From Aeromicrobium sp. (GTDB lineage: Bacteria > Actinomycetota > Actinomycetes > Propionibacteriales > Nocardioidaceae): DNA of 40,070 nucleotides. The position numbers were made by a program, and so were the translations under genes. The stretch spans positions 1-40,070 of the forward strand of contig JAOPXY010000019.1 in NCBI GenBank assembly GCA_025964895.1, given 5' to 3'. This document shows, one piece after another, positions 1 through 7,177 of the stretch (positions are counted from its first letter, which is position 1; each line of letters starts with the position of its first letter). The notes beneath the pieces were generated by a model. It was given only the letters and a program-made list of their open reading frames with translations. It was not told the DNA's origin and ran no database searches.

Positions 1-230
1 GCGAACAGCAGCGTCACGAGGAGGAAGATCGCGTACACCGCGAATATGCCCGTCATCGTGGCGGCCGAGAAGCCCAGGTCGGCCTGCAGGACGGGATAGA
101 ACGGCGACGGAGCGCTCGCGGCCCCCGCCATGACGACGACGGCGGCGACGAGCAGGACGAATCCGGCGGTCGCCCGGGTGCCCGTGGTGGTGCCGGTGCC
201 GGCTGGACGTGCGGCGGTCGTGGTGCTCAT
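1..230 (-). CDS. MFS transporter, N-terminal part (runs off the window)
   Basis: Only the first 76 or so codons are present; the rest lies left of position 1. The protein starts with a short Ala/Thr-rich cytoplasmic stretch, then a hydrophobic helix (FVLLVAAVVVMAGAASAP), the sequence PSPFYPVLQADLGFS, and a second helix, which is the usual opening of a 12-TM major facilitator exporter. The ATG at 230 has a GAGG Shine-Dalgarno six bases upstream. It is divergent from the ArsR-type regulator at 314, and two matching inverted repeats sit between them, so it is probably that regulator's target. The substrate cannot be told from this fragment. Confidence 0.8.
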   Translation of the reverse strand, partial: MSTTTAARPAGTGTTTGTRATAGFVLLVAAVVVMAGAASAPSPFYPVLQADLGFSAATMTGIFAVYAIFLLVTLLF

Positions 231-246
231 GAGTGCCTCGACGATC

Positions 247-312
247 AGTTCGAAAATGATGGAACTCTCAACACGCTACGCCGATCCACCGATTGTTCAA
301 GTATTATCGAAC
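247..312. promoter_or_regulatory. Two GTTC-N10-GAAC inverted repeats between MFS gene and regulator
   Basis: GTTC at 248-251 and GAAC at 262-265 are separated by exactly 10 bases (the first copy extends to AGTTC/GAACT). GTTC at 295-298 and GAAC at 309-312 repeat the same design. The second copy overlaps the likely -10 hexamer TATTAT (302-307) and ends one base before the regulator's ATG at 314. This suggests autorepression by the ArsR-type protein, with the first copy covering the exporter promoter. The repeats are seen; the binding is inferred. Confidence 0.6.
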
Positions 313-313
313 C

Positions 314-634
314 ATGACGACGATCACACGACTGCCGCACCCGGCGATCGAGGAGGTCGCGCTGACCGACGTGCTCTTCGCGCTGAGCGATCCCGCGCGG
401 CTCGAGATCGTCCGCGAACTGGCCGACGGCCCGCTCAGCATGGCCGAGTGCGGCGCGACGAACCCCGCCCTGCCGAAGTCGACGAAGTCGCACCTCATGA
501 AGGTGCTGCGCGAGGCCGGCATCGTCCGCAACGAGCCGGACGGCCGCCGCCGCACCGTCAGCCTGCGCCGCGACGAGCTCGACGCCGTGTTTCCCGGGCT
601 GCTCGACTCCGTCCTGGGAGCGACGGACCGTTAG
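314..634 (+). CDS. ArsR-family winged-helix transcriptional regulator
   Basis: This 106-residue protein has the ArsR winged-helix layout: a helix with ALSDPARLEIVRELADGPL (about residues 17-35), a recognition-helix region around PKSTKSHLMKVLREAGIV, and a beta-wing with NEPDGRRRTVSLRR. There are no Cys pairs of the metal-sensing type, so the effector is probably not a metal. I use the ATG at 314; an upstream TTG at 293 would lie inside the operator. No Shine-Dalgarno is visible, and TATTAT lies exactly six bases upstream, so the mRNA is probably leaderless. The gene ends at 634 directly against the stop of serB on the other strand. It is likely an autorepressor that also represses the divergent MFS exporter. 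Confidence 0.85.
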   Translation: MTTITRLPHPAIEEVALTDVLFALSDPARLEIVRELADGPLSMAECGATNPALPKSTKSHLMKVLREAGIVRNEPDGRRRTVSLRRDELDAVFPGLLDSVLGATDR

Positions 635-1840
635 CTAGTCGGCCGCGTCGGCGGCCTCGACCTCTTCGCGGGTGATGCCCAGCAGGTAGACGATCGCGTC
701 GAGGTACGGGACATTGACCGACGTCCTGGCCTGGTCGCGCACGACGGGCTTGGCGTTGAAGGCGATGCCGAGCCCCGACGCGGCCAGCATGTCGAGGTCG
801 TTCGCGCCGTCGCCGATCGCGACGGTGTTCCTGACCGGGATGCCGGCCTGCGCCGCGAAGTCGCGCAGCGCCGCGGCCTTGCCGGCCCGGTCGACGACCG
901 CCCCCACGACCCGTCCGGTGAGCACGCCGTCGACGACCTCGAGCTGGTTGGCCGCGTAGTAGTCGATGCCCAGCTCCGCGGCGATCTTCTCGATGATGTG
1001 CGTGAAACCGCCGCTGACCAGCGCGAACTTGTACCCGAGCCGCTTGAGCGTCCGGATCATCGTGCGGGCCCCCGGCGCGTACGCAAGCGTCTCGTAGACC
1101 TCGTCGAGCGCCGATGCCCTGACGCCCTTCAGCAGGGTGACGCGGGCGACGAGCGACTCGCCGAAGTCGAGCTCGCCGCGCATCGCCGACTCCGTGATGC
1201 GGGCGACCTCGTCCTCGCAGCCCGCGTGAGCCGCGATCATCTCGATGACCTCCCCCTGGATGAGGGTCGAGTCGACGTCCATCACGACGAGTCGCTGGGC
1301 GTGCCGCTGGATGCCGTTCTCCTGCACCGCGACGTCCACGCCCTGCGCGTACCCGATCGCGGCGAGATCGGCCTGCAGGATGTCGGGGTCCGCCCCCGAG
1401 ACCTCCATGCGGATCGCGGTCACGGGGTAGCGGGCCATGCGGACGATGCGGTCGATGTTGCCGCCGGCGTCCTTGATGCCCTGGGCGATCGCCGACATCG
1501 CGGCCGGGCGAAGCGGTGCGCCCAGCACGACGACCTGGGCCCGTCCGACGCGGCGGGCGCGGTTGTCGCCCGTGCCGTGCTCGATCGTCACCTCCAGACC
1601 GAAGCCGGCGCCGACGGCACGAGCGGTCCGCTCCAGCCCGTCCACGTCGGCAGGGACGGTGAGGAGGGCGCTCAGGATCAGCCGGCCGCGCACCACGAGC
1701 TGCTCGACGTCGATGACCTCGACGTCGAAGGGAGCGAGCTCGCCGAACAGGCGCGTCGTGACGCCGCTCTGGTCAGGACCCGTCAGGGTCAGCAGGACGG
1801 TGGGATCGGTGAAGTGCAGGGTCGGCACGGGGTCAGTCAT
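635..1840 (-). CDS. serB: Phosphoserine phosphatase SerB with N-terminal ACT-like domains
   Basis: SerB dephosphorylates O-phospho-L-serine in the last step of serine biosynthesis. The 401-residue protein has an N-terminal ACT-like region of about 170 residues (TVLLTLTGPDQSGVTTRLFG near the start, a second one from about residue 100). A HAD phosphatase domain follows, with the nucleophile motif VVMDVDST (D188, D190), motif II ALVSGGF and the motif IV region IGDGANDLDM. The length fits the long actinobacterial SerB. The ATG at 1840 is preceded by TAGCCT eight bases upstream and no Shine-Dalgarno, so translation may be leaderless. It converges with the ArsR-type gene with zero bases between stops. 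Confidence 0.95.
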   Translation of the reverse strand: MTDPVPTLHFTDPTVLLTLTGPDQSGVTTRLFGELAPFDVEVIDVEQLVVRGRLILSALLTVPADVDGLERTARAVGAGFGLEVTIEHGTGDNRARRVGRAQVVVLGAPLRPAAMSAIAQGIKDAGGNIDRIVRMARYPVTAIRMEVSGADPDILQADLAAIGYAQGVDVAVQENGIQRHAQRLVVMDVDSTLIQGEVIEMIAAHAGCEDEVARITESAMRGELDFGESLVARVTLLKGVRASALDEVYETLAYAPGARTMIRTLKRLGYKFALVSGGFTHIIEKIAAELGIDYYAANQLEVVDGVLTGRVVGAVVDRAGKAAALRDFAAQAGIPVRNTVAIGDGANDLDMLAASGLGIAFNAKPVVRDQARTSVNVPYLDAIVYLLGITREEVEAADAAD

Positions 1841-1851
1841 CGCACCCGAGG

Positions 1852-1885
1852 CTATCGCTGACGGCGAGGACGCTCGCGATAGGTT
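1852..1885. promoter_or_regulatory. Divergent serB / ABC promoter with mirrored -10 elements
   Basis: CTATCGC (1852-1858) and GCGATAG (1876-1882) form an inverted repeat with a 17-base spacer. On the plus strand CTGACG (1858-1863) and TAGGTT (1880-1885) make a 16-base-spaced promoter for the ABC gene. On the minus strand TAGCCT precedes serB. The symmetry may therefore just reflect two facing -10 boxes rather than a repressor site. Confidence 0.4.
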
Positions 1886-1921
1886 GGCACCACTTGTCAT
1901 ACACGTGAACCTGGAGGGTCC

Positions 1922-2767
1922 ATGCCTGCTGCTTTCGAACTCTCGAAGGTGAGTGTGGTGCGACCCGGCAAGGTGCTCCTCGACTCCGTCGACTGGACCG
2001 TCCGCGAGGGCGAGCGCTGGGTCGTGCTGGGCGCCAACGGCGCGGGCAAGACGACGCTGCTGCAGATCATCGGCGCGCACCTGCACCCCACGACCGGCAC
2101 GGTCGAGATCCTCGGCGAGACGCTCGGCCGGGTCGACGTCTTCGACCTGCGCACGCGCATCGGCCACACCAGCACCGCGGTCGCCGACCGCATCCCACCG
2201 GCGGAGTCGGCCCGCGACGTGGTGCTGTCGGCCGCGTACGCCGTGACGGGACGCTGGCAGGAGCAGTACGACGACGAGGACCACGCCCGCGCCGACCAGA
2301 TCATGGGGGAGTGGGGCATCCTCCCGCTGGCCGGTCGCACGTTCGGGACGCTGTCCGAGGGCGAGCGCAAGCGGGTCCTGATCGCCCGGGCGCTCATGAC
2401 CGATCCCGAGCTCCTGCTGCTCGACGAGCCCGGCGCCGGGCTCGACCTGGGGGCCCGTGAGGACCTGCTGGCGAGCCTGGAGATGCTCTCCGGCGCGGAC
2501 GACTCGCCCGTGCTCGTCATGGTGTCGCACCACGTCGAGGAGATCCCGGTCGGCTTCACCCACGTGCTGCTCCTGCGCGACGGCAAGGTCGTCGCGCAGG
2601 GCCCGCTCGAGTCGACCCTGACGGCGGAGAACCTGTCGGTGACGTTCGCGCAACGCATCGCGCTCGACCACGTCGGTGGACGGTACGCCGCGCGTCGGGC
2701 AGCATACGGACGCAGGGCCAACCGGCCCATCGACGCAAGCAGCACCGACGCAGGGGAGAGCGCATGA
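1922..2767 (+). CDS. ABC transporter ATP-binding protein (stand-alone, ModF-like)
   Basis: This is a 281-residue ABC ATPase with Walker A GANGAGKTT (37-45), signature LSEGERKRV, Walker B LLLLDEPGAGLD and the switch His in VMVSHHVEE. No permease lies next to it, so it may be a stand-alone ATPase of the COG1119 (ModF-like) type rather than part of a classical importer. The ATG is preceded by GGAGG. The end overlaps the NfeD-like gene by ATGA (2764-2767), and that gene in turn overlaps the SPFH gene, so the three form a translationally coupled operon. Its actual role is unknown. Confidence 0.85.
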   Translation: MPAAFELSKVSVVRPGKVLLDSVDWTVREGERWVVLGANGAGKTTLLQIIGAHLHPTTGTVEILGETLGRVDVFDLRTRIGHTSTAVADRIPPAESARDVVLSAAYAVTGRWQEQYDDEDHARADQIMGEWGILPLAGRTFGTLSEGERKRVLIARALMTDPELLLLDEPGAGLDLGAREDLLASLEMLSGADDSPVLVMVSHHVEEIPVGFTHVLLLRDGKVVAQGPLESTLTAENLSVTFAQRIALDHVGGRYAARRAAYGRRANRPIDASSTDAGESA

Positions 2768-3234
2768 CCGACTGGATCCGCGACCACGCGTGGGCCACGT
2801 GGCTAGGCATCGCCGTCGTGCTGGCGGTGGTCGAGATCATGAGCCTCGACCTCGTCCTGCTGATGTTCGCGATCGGTGCGCTGGCCGCTGCTGCCGCCGC
2901 GGCACTGGGCGCGCCCATCTGGATCACGATCCCGTTGTTCGCGCTGGTCTCGCTCGCGCTGGTGTTCCTCGTCCGTCCGCCGATCGTCGCGAAGCTGCAC
3001 GCCGGCCCGACGCTGCAGACCGGTCATGCCAACCTCATCGGCGCGGTCGCAGTCGTCGTCGAGCCCGTCGACTGGCGCGGCGGCCGCGTGCAGCTGCGCG
3101 GTGAGCTGTGGTCGGCCCGCACCGTCGGCGACGTCGTCGTCGACACCGGCGCCGAGGTCCTCGTCACCCAGATCGACGGCGCCACAGCCGTCGTCGCACC
3201 ATCTACCCACTCGACTCTCCCTGAGGAGATCTGA
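2764..3234 (+). CDS. NfeD-like membrane protein
   Basis: This 156-residue protein has hydrophobic helices in its first half (AIVVLAVVEIMSLDLVLLMFAIG and a second stretch through ITIPLFALVSLALVFLV), followed by a soluble beta-rich C-terminal domain. That domain contains GAVAVVVEPVDWRGGRVQLRG and ends ..LVTQIDGATAVVAP, the OB-fold region typical of short NfeD proteins. NfeD proteins are encoded beside SPFH/stomatin proteins and work with them in membrane microdomains. Here the SPFH gene follows with a TGATG overlap, which supports the call. Confidence 0.88.
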   Translation: MTDWIRDHAWATWLGIAVVLAVVEIMSLDLVLLMFAIGALAAAAAAALGAPIWITIPLFALVSLALVFLVRPPIVAKLHAGPTLQTGHANLIGAVAVVVEPVDWRGGRVQLRGELWSARTVGDVVVDTGAEVLVTQIDGATAVVAPSTHSTLPEEI

Positions 3235-4322
3235 TGTCCGCAGCACTGATCGTGCTCGTCCTGCTCGCCGTCCTGGCGATCGTGATCGTCTCCATGACGG
3301 TCAAGATCATCCCGCAGGCTCGATCCGGGATCGTCGAGCGATTCGGCAAGTACCGGACGACCCTGTCGGCCGGCCTGAACATCGTCATGCCCTTCATCGA
3401 CAAGGTGCGCTACGTCATCGACCTGCGCGAGCAGGTCGTGTCGTTCCCGCCGCAGCCGGTCATCACCGAGGACAACCTGGTCGTCTCGATCGACACGGTC
3501 ATCTACTTCCAGGTGACCGATCCGGTCGCCGCGACGTACGAGATCGCGAACTACATCCAGGCGATCGAGCAGCTCACGATGACGACCCTGCGCAACATCA
3601 CCGGTGGCATGACCCTCGAGCACGCGCTGACCAGCCGCGACCAGATCAACTCGGGCCTGCGCGGCGAGCTGGACTCCGCGACGGGCAAGTGGGGCATCCG
3701 CGTCAACCGCGTCGAGCTCAAGGGCATCGACCCGCCGCCGTCGATCATCGACGCGATGGAGCAGCAGATGCGCGCTGAGCGCAACAAGCGTGCTGCGATT
3801 TTGACCGCCGAGGGCGAGCGCCAGTCGGCGATCCTGACCGCCGAGGGCCAGAAGCAGTCGGCGATCCTGACCGCCGAGGGCCAGCGCCAGGCGCAGATCC
3901 TGACCGCCCAAGCCGACCGACAGGCGCAGATCCTGCGCGCACAGGGCGAGGCGCAGGCCATCCAGACCGTCTTCCAGGCGATCCACGACGGCAACCCCGA
4001 CCAGAAGTTGCTGTCGTACCAGTACCTGCAGATGCTGCCCAAGATCGCCGACGGCAACAACGCCACGACGTGGATCATCCCGGCCGAGCTCACCAAGGCG
4101 CTCGGCACGCTGGGCGGCGTGATCGGCTCGATCCCGGTCGACGGCGGCGGCAGCAAGACGCGCGTCGACTACGACTCCGAGATCGTCGACGACGCCGAGC
4201 AGACCGAGGCGACCAACGAGGCCGTCCAGGAGGCGCTCGACGCCGCCAAGGCCGCCGAGAACCCGGCGACCTCGGCGGCCGACGTGCCTCCCGCGCCGCC
4301 GACACCGCCGGCGCAGCCCTGA
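3234..4322 (+). CDS. SPFH / band 7 (stomatin-like, QmcA type) protein
   Basis: This 362-residue protein has one N-terminal membrane anchor (IVLVLLAVLAIVIVSMTV) and then a band 7 domain beginning VKIIPQARSGIVERFGKY. The domain includes ITEDNLVVSIDTVIYFQV and the conserved GKWGIRVNRVELKGIDPP. A long helical region follows from about residue 175. Five consecutive 11-residue repeats occupy 3798-3962. The tail is acidic and Ala/Pro rich. Such proteins form large membrane-attached oligomers that organise membrane domains. The start codon overlaps the NfeD stop, and GGAG lies just upstream. Confidence 0.93.
   Translation: MSAALIVLVLLAVLAIVIVSMTVKIIPQARSGIVERFGKYRTTLSAGLNIVMPFIDKVRYVIDLREQVVSFPPQPVITEDNLVVSIDTVIYFQVTDPVAATYEIANYIQAIEQLTMTTLRNITGGMTLEHALTSRDQINSGLRGELDSATGKWGIRVNRVELKGIDPPPSIIDAMEQQMRAERNKRAAILTAEGERQSAILTAEGQKQSAILTAEGQRQAQILTAQADRQAQILRAQGEAQAIQTVFQAIHDGNPDQKLLSYQYLQMLPKIADGNNATTWIIPAELTKALGTLGGVIGSIPVDGGGSKTRVDYDSEIVDDAEQTEATNEAVQEALDAAKAAENPATSAADVPPAPPTPPAQP
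3798..3962 (+). repeat. Five tandem 33-bp repeats in the SPFH gene
   Basis: Units start at 3798, 3831, 3864, 3897 and 3930 and encode ILTAEGERQSA, ILTAEGQKQSA, ILTAEGQRQAQ, ILTAQADRQAQ and ILRAQGEAQAI. The 11-residue period is a hendecad, which forms straight coiled coils in SPFH oligomers. The nucleotide identity is high between the first three units, so the copy number may vary by slippage. Confidence 0.9.
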
Positions 4323-4345
4323 CCAGCTGACTCTTCGCCCCTCGA

Positions 4346-4450
4346 TCGGGGGTGGCGGTGCGTGAGACACCTATCAGGGTGGGATCTTCGGGGTGGCGGT
4401 GCGTGAGACACCTTTCGGGGACCTTGAAAGGTGCGTGGGGGCCACCGCCA
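4346..4450. repeat. REP-like element: direct repeat plus long imperfect hairpin
   Basis: The 22-bp string that begins GGTGGCGGTG and ends GAGACACCT occurs at 4351-4372 and again at 4392-4413 (41 bp apart). The second copy opens an imperfect hairpin: TGGCGGTG (4394-4401) pairs with CACCGCCA (4443-4450), and inside it ACCTTTC (4410-4416) pairs with GAAAGGT (4426-4432) around a 9-base loop. It sits between the SPFH stop and the truncated pstB, where the two inner stems are separated by unpaired bulges. This resembles a repetitive extragenic palindrome or a small non-autonomous element. Confidence 0.6.
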
Positions 4451-4474
4451 GTGGTGGGTTCTCGGGCCGATGGG

Positions 4475-4846
4475 TGGAACGAGGTCAAGGACCGTCTCGA
4501 CGCACCCGGCGGCGGGCTGTCCGGTGGCCAGCAGCAGCGCCTGTGCATCGCCCGGTCGCTGGCGATCAAGCCGCGCGTCCTGCTGATGGACGAGCCGTGC
4601 TCGGCCCTTGACCCGACGTCGACCCGCGTCATCGAGGAGACGATGCTCGATCTCGCCCGCGAGGTCACGATCGTCATCGTCACGCACAACATGCAGCAGG
4701 CGGCTCGCGTGTCGTCGCAGTGCGCGTTCTTCCTCGCCGCGCAGGGCACCCCCGGCGTCATCGTGGAGCACGGGGATACTGGACCCATGTTCGGCAACCC
4801 GCAGGACACTCGCACCGCTGACTACGTGAACGGACGCTTTGGCTGA
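4475..4846 (+). pseudogene. pstB: pstB remnant, C-terminal half of phosphate ABC ATPase
   Basis: From the Trp codon at 4475 the frame matches the second half of PstB: WNEVKDRL, the signature [19 protein letters not shown], Walker [14 protein letters not shown], the switch region [15 protein letters not shown] and the family ending YVNGRFG. About 123 residues are present of roughly 250. The whole N-terminal half, with the Walker A nucleotide-binding loop, is absent, so it cannot be a working ATPase. The frame stays open upstream through the REP-like repeat (GTG at 4352), but that stretch does not look like PstB. The 3' end overlaps the start of the transglycosylase gene by 8 bases, so transcription or translation through it may still matter. 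Confidence 0.8.
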
Positions 4847-5621
4847 CGAACGACGCGGATTCGGCTTCGGGGAGATCCTCCTCGTGGCGATGGCGCTGTG
4901 CGTCATGGTCGCGGTGGGCATCGCCGCAGCCGCGGCGTTCACGCAGTCACCGTCGCGAGACCAGGAGCTGACGGCGGCGTCCCAGCCGGAGGCCACCGCG
5001 GTGACGCCCCTGCAGCCGGTCGTGCCGAGCGCGGAGCCTGAGAAGCCCGCTGTCACCGGCTCCCGGATCTCGGACAGCTGGGTCGCCGACATGTCCGGCC
5101 GCACGGGGATCGGCGCGATCGCCCTGCAGGCGTACGGCTCGGCCACGCTGCGGATCGAGAAGGAGCAGCCGGCGTGCCGGCTCGGCTGGACGACGCTGGC
5201 CGGCATCGGTGGCATCGAGTCGCTGCACGGCACCGACAAGGGCTCCTACCTCCTGCCGGCCGGCCAGACGTCGCAGCCGATCCTCGGGCCGGCACTCGAC
5301 GGCACGGACGGCAACGCCGCGATCGCCGCGACGCCGGAGTCGGTCCAGTGGCACGGTGACAGCCAGTGGGACCATGCCGTCGGCCCGATGCAGTTCATCC
5401 CGTCGACGTGGGAGCGGTGGCAGTCAGACGGCAATGACGACGGTGTGGCCGATCCGAGCAACGTGTTCGACGCGGCGTACGCGGCCGGACGGTACCTGTG
5501 TGCGTCCGGCGGCGACCTGCGCACCGGCGAGGGCTGGACGCGGGCGATCTTCTCGTACAACCACTCCGACGACTACGTCCGCACCGTGCTCAGCTACGCG
5601 AACTTCTACGCCGCCGCGTGA
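4839..5621 (+). CDS. Membrane-anchored lytic murein transglycosylase
   Basis: This 260-residue protein cleaves peptidoglycan glycan strands. An N-terminal membrane helix (about residues 13-36) is followed by a low-complexity linker and an SLT-type domain. The catalytic Glu is in [11 protein letters not shown]. Further family motifs are [30 protein letters not shown] and the late [16 protein letters not shown] use TTG at 4839, which overlaps the pstB-remnant stop; the next in-frame starts would cut into the membrane helix. It is closest to the MltB-like actinobacterial transglycosylases. Confidence 0.88.
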   Translation: MADERRGFGFGEILLVAMALCVMVAVGIAAAAAFTQSPSRDQELTAASQPEATAVTPLQPVVPSAEPEKPAVTGSRISDSWVADMSGRTGIGAIALQAYGSATLRIEKEQPACRLGWTTLAGIGGIESLHGTDKGSYLLPAGQTSQPILGPALDGTDGNAAIAATPESVQWHGDSQWDHAVGPMQFIPSTWERWQSDGNDDGVADPSNVFDAAYAAGRYLCASGGDLRTGEGWTRAIFSYNHSDDYVRTVLSYANFYAAA

Positions 5622-5641
5622 GCGCTGCTCCGGGAGGCGTG

Positions 5642-5790
5642 GATTCCCAGGATAACCCCGAGAACTGGCACCCGGACGGCGGGGAGCCCGGGCCTCACCC
5701 CGAAAACCGTCACGTCGCCCCTGTTGCAACAGGGGTGACGTGACAGATTCCGGGGCCAGGCCCGATGTTCCCGGGGTCATCCTGGGAATC
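5642..5790. repeat. 149-bp imperfect palindrome between convergent genes
   Basis: The outer arms GATTCCCAGGAT (5642-5653) and ATCCTGGGAATC (5779-5790) are perfect complements, and the pairing continues through ACCCCG/CGGGGT. Inner arms GGGCCT and AGGCCC flank CCCCGAA/TTCCGGGG. The centre, 5711-5742, is a 32-base near-perfect hairpin: CACGTC pairs with GACGTG and CCCCTGTT with AACAGGGG. The left arm has about 20 extra bases (around 5665-5685). It lies between a plus-strand and a minus-strand stop, so it can act as a bidirectional terminator, but it is much longer than a terminator needs to be. Confidence 0.75.
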
Positions 5791-5816
5791 AGGGGACGGG
5801 AGAAACCCAGCAGGGG

Positions 5817-6344
5817 TCAGTGGGCGTACGTGCCGTGGAGGATCGCGCGGCCCAGCGTCTTGAACGCCAGGTTGAAGCTCACGACGGCGGGGGACGCCGA
5901 GGCGTCGACGCCGAGCGTCTCCTCGCCGACCGCGTGCACCACGAAGAAGTACCGGTGCACCTGGTCGCCGGCCGGGGGAGCGGCGCCGGTGAAGTCGAGC
6001 CCGCCCATGTCGTTGCGGACGTGGAACGCGCCGCCGGGCAGCGAGTCGTCCGACGCGCCCGCGCCGGCCGCCAGCTCCGTGACGTCGGCCGGGATGTCGA
6101 CCGCGACCCAGTGCCAGAAGCCCGACGGCGTGGGAGCGTCGGGATCGAAGCAGGTCACGACGAACGACTTGGTGCCCTCCGGGGCGCCGCTCCACGAGAG
6201 CTGCGGCGACGTGTTGCCGCCGTCGCCGACCTGGTCGCCCTTCAGGGGCTGGCCGTCGGTCACGTCGGTGCTGGTGACGATGAAGCTGGCCACCGAGGGC
6301 AGCAGCTCGTACGGATCGGGTGTGACAGCGCGTTCGAGAGTCAT
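5817..6344 (-). CDS. YbhB/YbcL family PEBP-like protein
   Basis: This 175-residue protein belongs to the phosphatidylethanolamine-binding (Raf kinase inhibitor-like) family. Visible motifs are [20 protein letters not shown], the ligand-site [16 protein letters not shown], and [14 protein letters not shown] near the C-terminus. It has no signal peptide. The biochemical role of bacterial members is mostly unknown. The ATG at 6344 has no Shine-Dalgarno; TAGCGT lies six bases upstream on the minus strand, so it is probably leaderless. It is divergent from the SpoU gene with only 17 bases between start codons. Confidence 0.93.
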   Translation of the reverse strand: MTLERAVTPDPYELLPSVASFIVTSTDVTDGQPLKGDQVGDGGNTSPQLSWSGAPEGTKSFVVTCFDPDAPTPSGFWHWVAVDIPADVTELAAGAGASDDSLPGGAFHVRNDMGGLDFTGAAPPAGDQVHRYFFVVHAVGEETLGVDASASPAVVSFNLAFKTLGRAILHGTYAH

Positions 6345-6361
6345 GGCTCTACGCTAGCGGC
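6345..6361. promoter_or_regulatory. 17-bp divergent promoter with overlapping -10 boxes
   Basis: The heptamer TACGCTA (6350-6356) contains TACGCT on the plus strand, six bases before the GTG at 6362. On the minus strand it contains TAGCGT, six bases before the ATG at 6344. Both genes would be leaderless, with each -35 region inside the other gene. The two promoters must compete for RNA polymerase. Confidence 0.5.
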
Positions 6362-7177
6362 GTGGCCCAGATCGTACGACTCGACGACCTCGCCGATCCG
6401 CGACTGCGCGACTACACGGGTCTGCGGGACGTGCAGCTGCGTCTGCGGCTCGAATCCGACCGAGGGCTGTTCCTCGCCGAGGGCGAGAAGGTCGTGCGCC
6501 GCGCGATCGAGTCCGGGCACACGCCCCGCTCGTTCCTCATGGCCCCGCGCTGGCTCGACGGTCTCGCCGACGTGCTCGCGACGACGGACGCGCCGTGCTT
6601 CGTGCTCGACGACGCGTCGATCGAGGAGCTCACCGGCTTTCACGTGCACCGCGGATCACTCGCCGCGCTGGAACGTCCCGACCTGCCGACGCCGGAGACG
6701 GTGCTGGCTGACGCCCGGCGCGTCGTGGTCGTGGAGGACCTCGCGGACCACACCAACGTCGGGGCGATCTTTCGCAGCGTCGCGGCGCTGGGCTTCGACG
6801 CGGTGCTCCTGTCGCCGCGCTGCGCCGATCCGCTGTACCGGCGCGCGATCAAGGTCTCGATGGGCTCGGTCTTCTGGCTGCCCTACGCGCGCGTCGACGA
6901 CTGGTACGCCGCGCCCGACCTGCTCCGGGCAGCGGGCTACAGGACGTTCGCGATGACGCTGGCCGACGACTCCGTGCCCATCGACACCGTCCCGCGCGAC
7001 GTCGAGCGCCTGGCGCTGATTGTCGGCTCGGAGGGCCACGGTCTCAGCAAGCGCTGGGAGGAGGCCGCGGACCACCGCGTCACGATCCCCATGGCGGCCG
7101 ATATCGACTCCCTCAACGTGGCGTCGTCGGTCGCGGTCGCGTGCTGGGAGCTGAGGGAGCGCCTCAGCGCTCGATGA
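6362..7177 (+). CDS. SpoU/TrmH-family RNA 2'-O-methyltransferase
   Basis: This 271-residue SPOUT methyltransferase has an N-terminal substrate-binding domain (LFLAEGEKVVRRAIESG) and the knotted C-terminal domain. SPOUT motif 1 is VVEDLADHTNVGAIFRSVAA, motif 2 is ALIVGSEGHGLS, and motif 3 is IPMAADIDSLNVASSVAV. Such enzymes 2'-O-methylate ribose in rRNA or tRNA using S-adenosylmethionine. I start at GTG 6362, preceded at six bases by TACGCT. The 3' end overlaps the peptide deformylase gene on the other strand by 14 bases. Confidence 0.92.
   Translation: MAQIVRLDDLADPRLRDYTGLRDVQLRLRLESDRGLFLAEGEKVVRRAIESGHTPRSFLMAPRWLDGLADVLATTDAPCFVLDDASIEELTGFHVHRGSLAALERPDLPTPETVLADARRVVVVEDLADHTNVGAIFRSVAALGFDAVLLSPRCADPLYRRAIKVSMGSVFWLPYARVDDWYAAPDLLRAAGYRTFAMTLADDSVPIDTVPRDVERLALIVGSEGHGLSKRWEEAADHRVTIPMAADIDSLNVASSVAVACWELRERLSAR

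Noticed and set aside
635..2671. A 678-codon minus-strand frame through serB and the ABC ATPase
   Set aside because: Only the 401 codons from 1840 match SerB; the upstream part is Arg/His-rich antisense of the ABC gene.
4352..4474. Coding extension of the pstB remnant from GTG 4352
   Set aside because: This part is the REP-like repeat and encodes nothing like PstB; the Walker A loop is absent.
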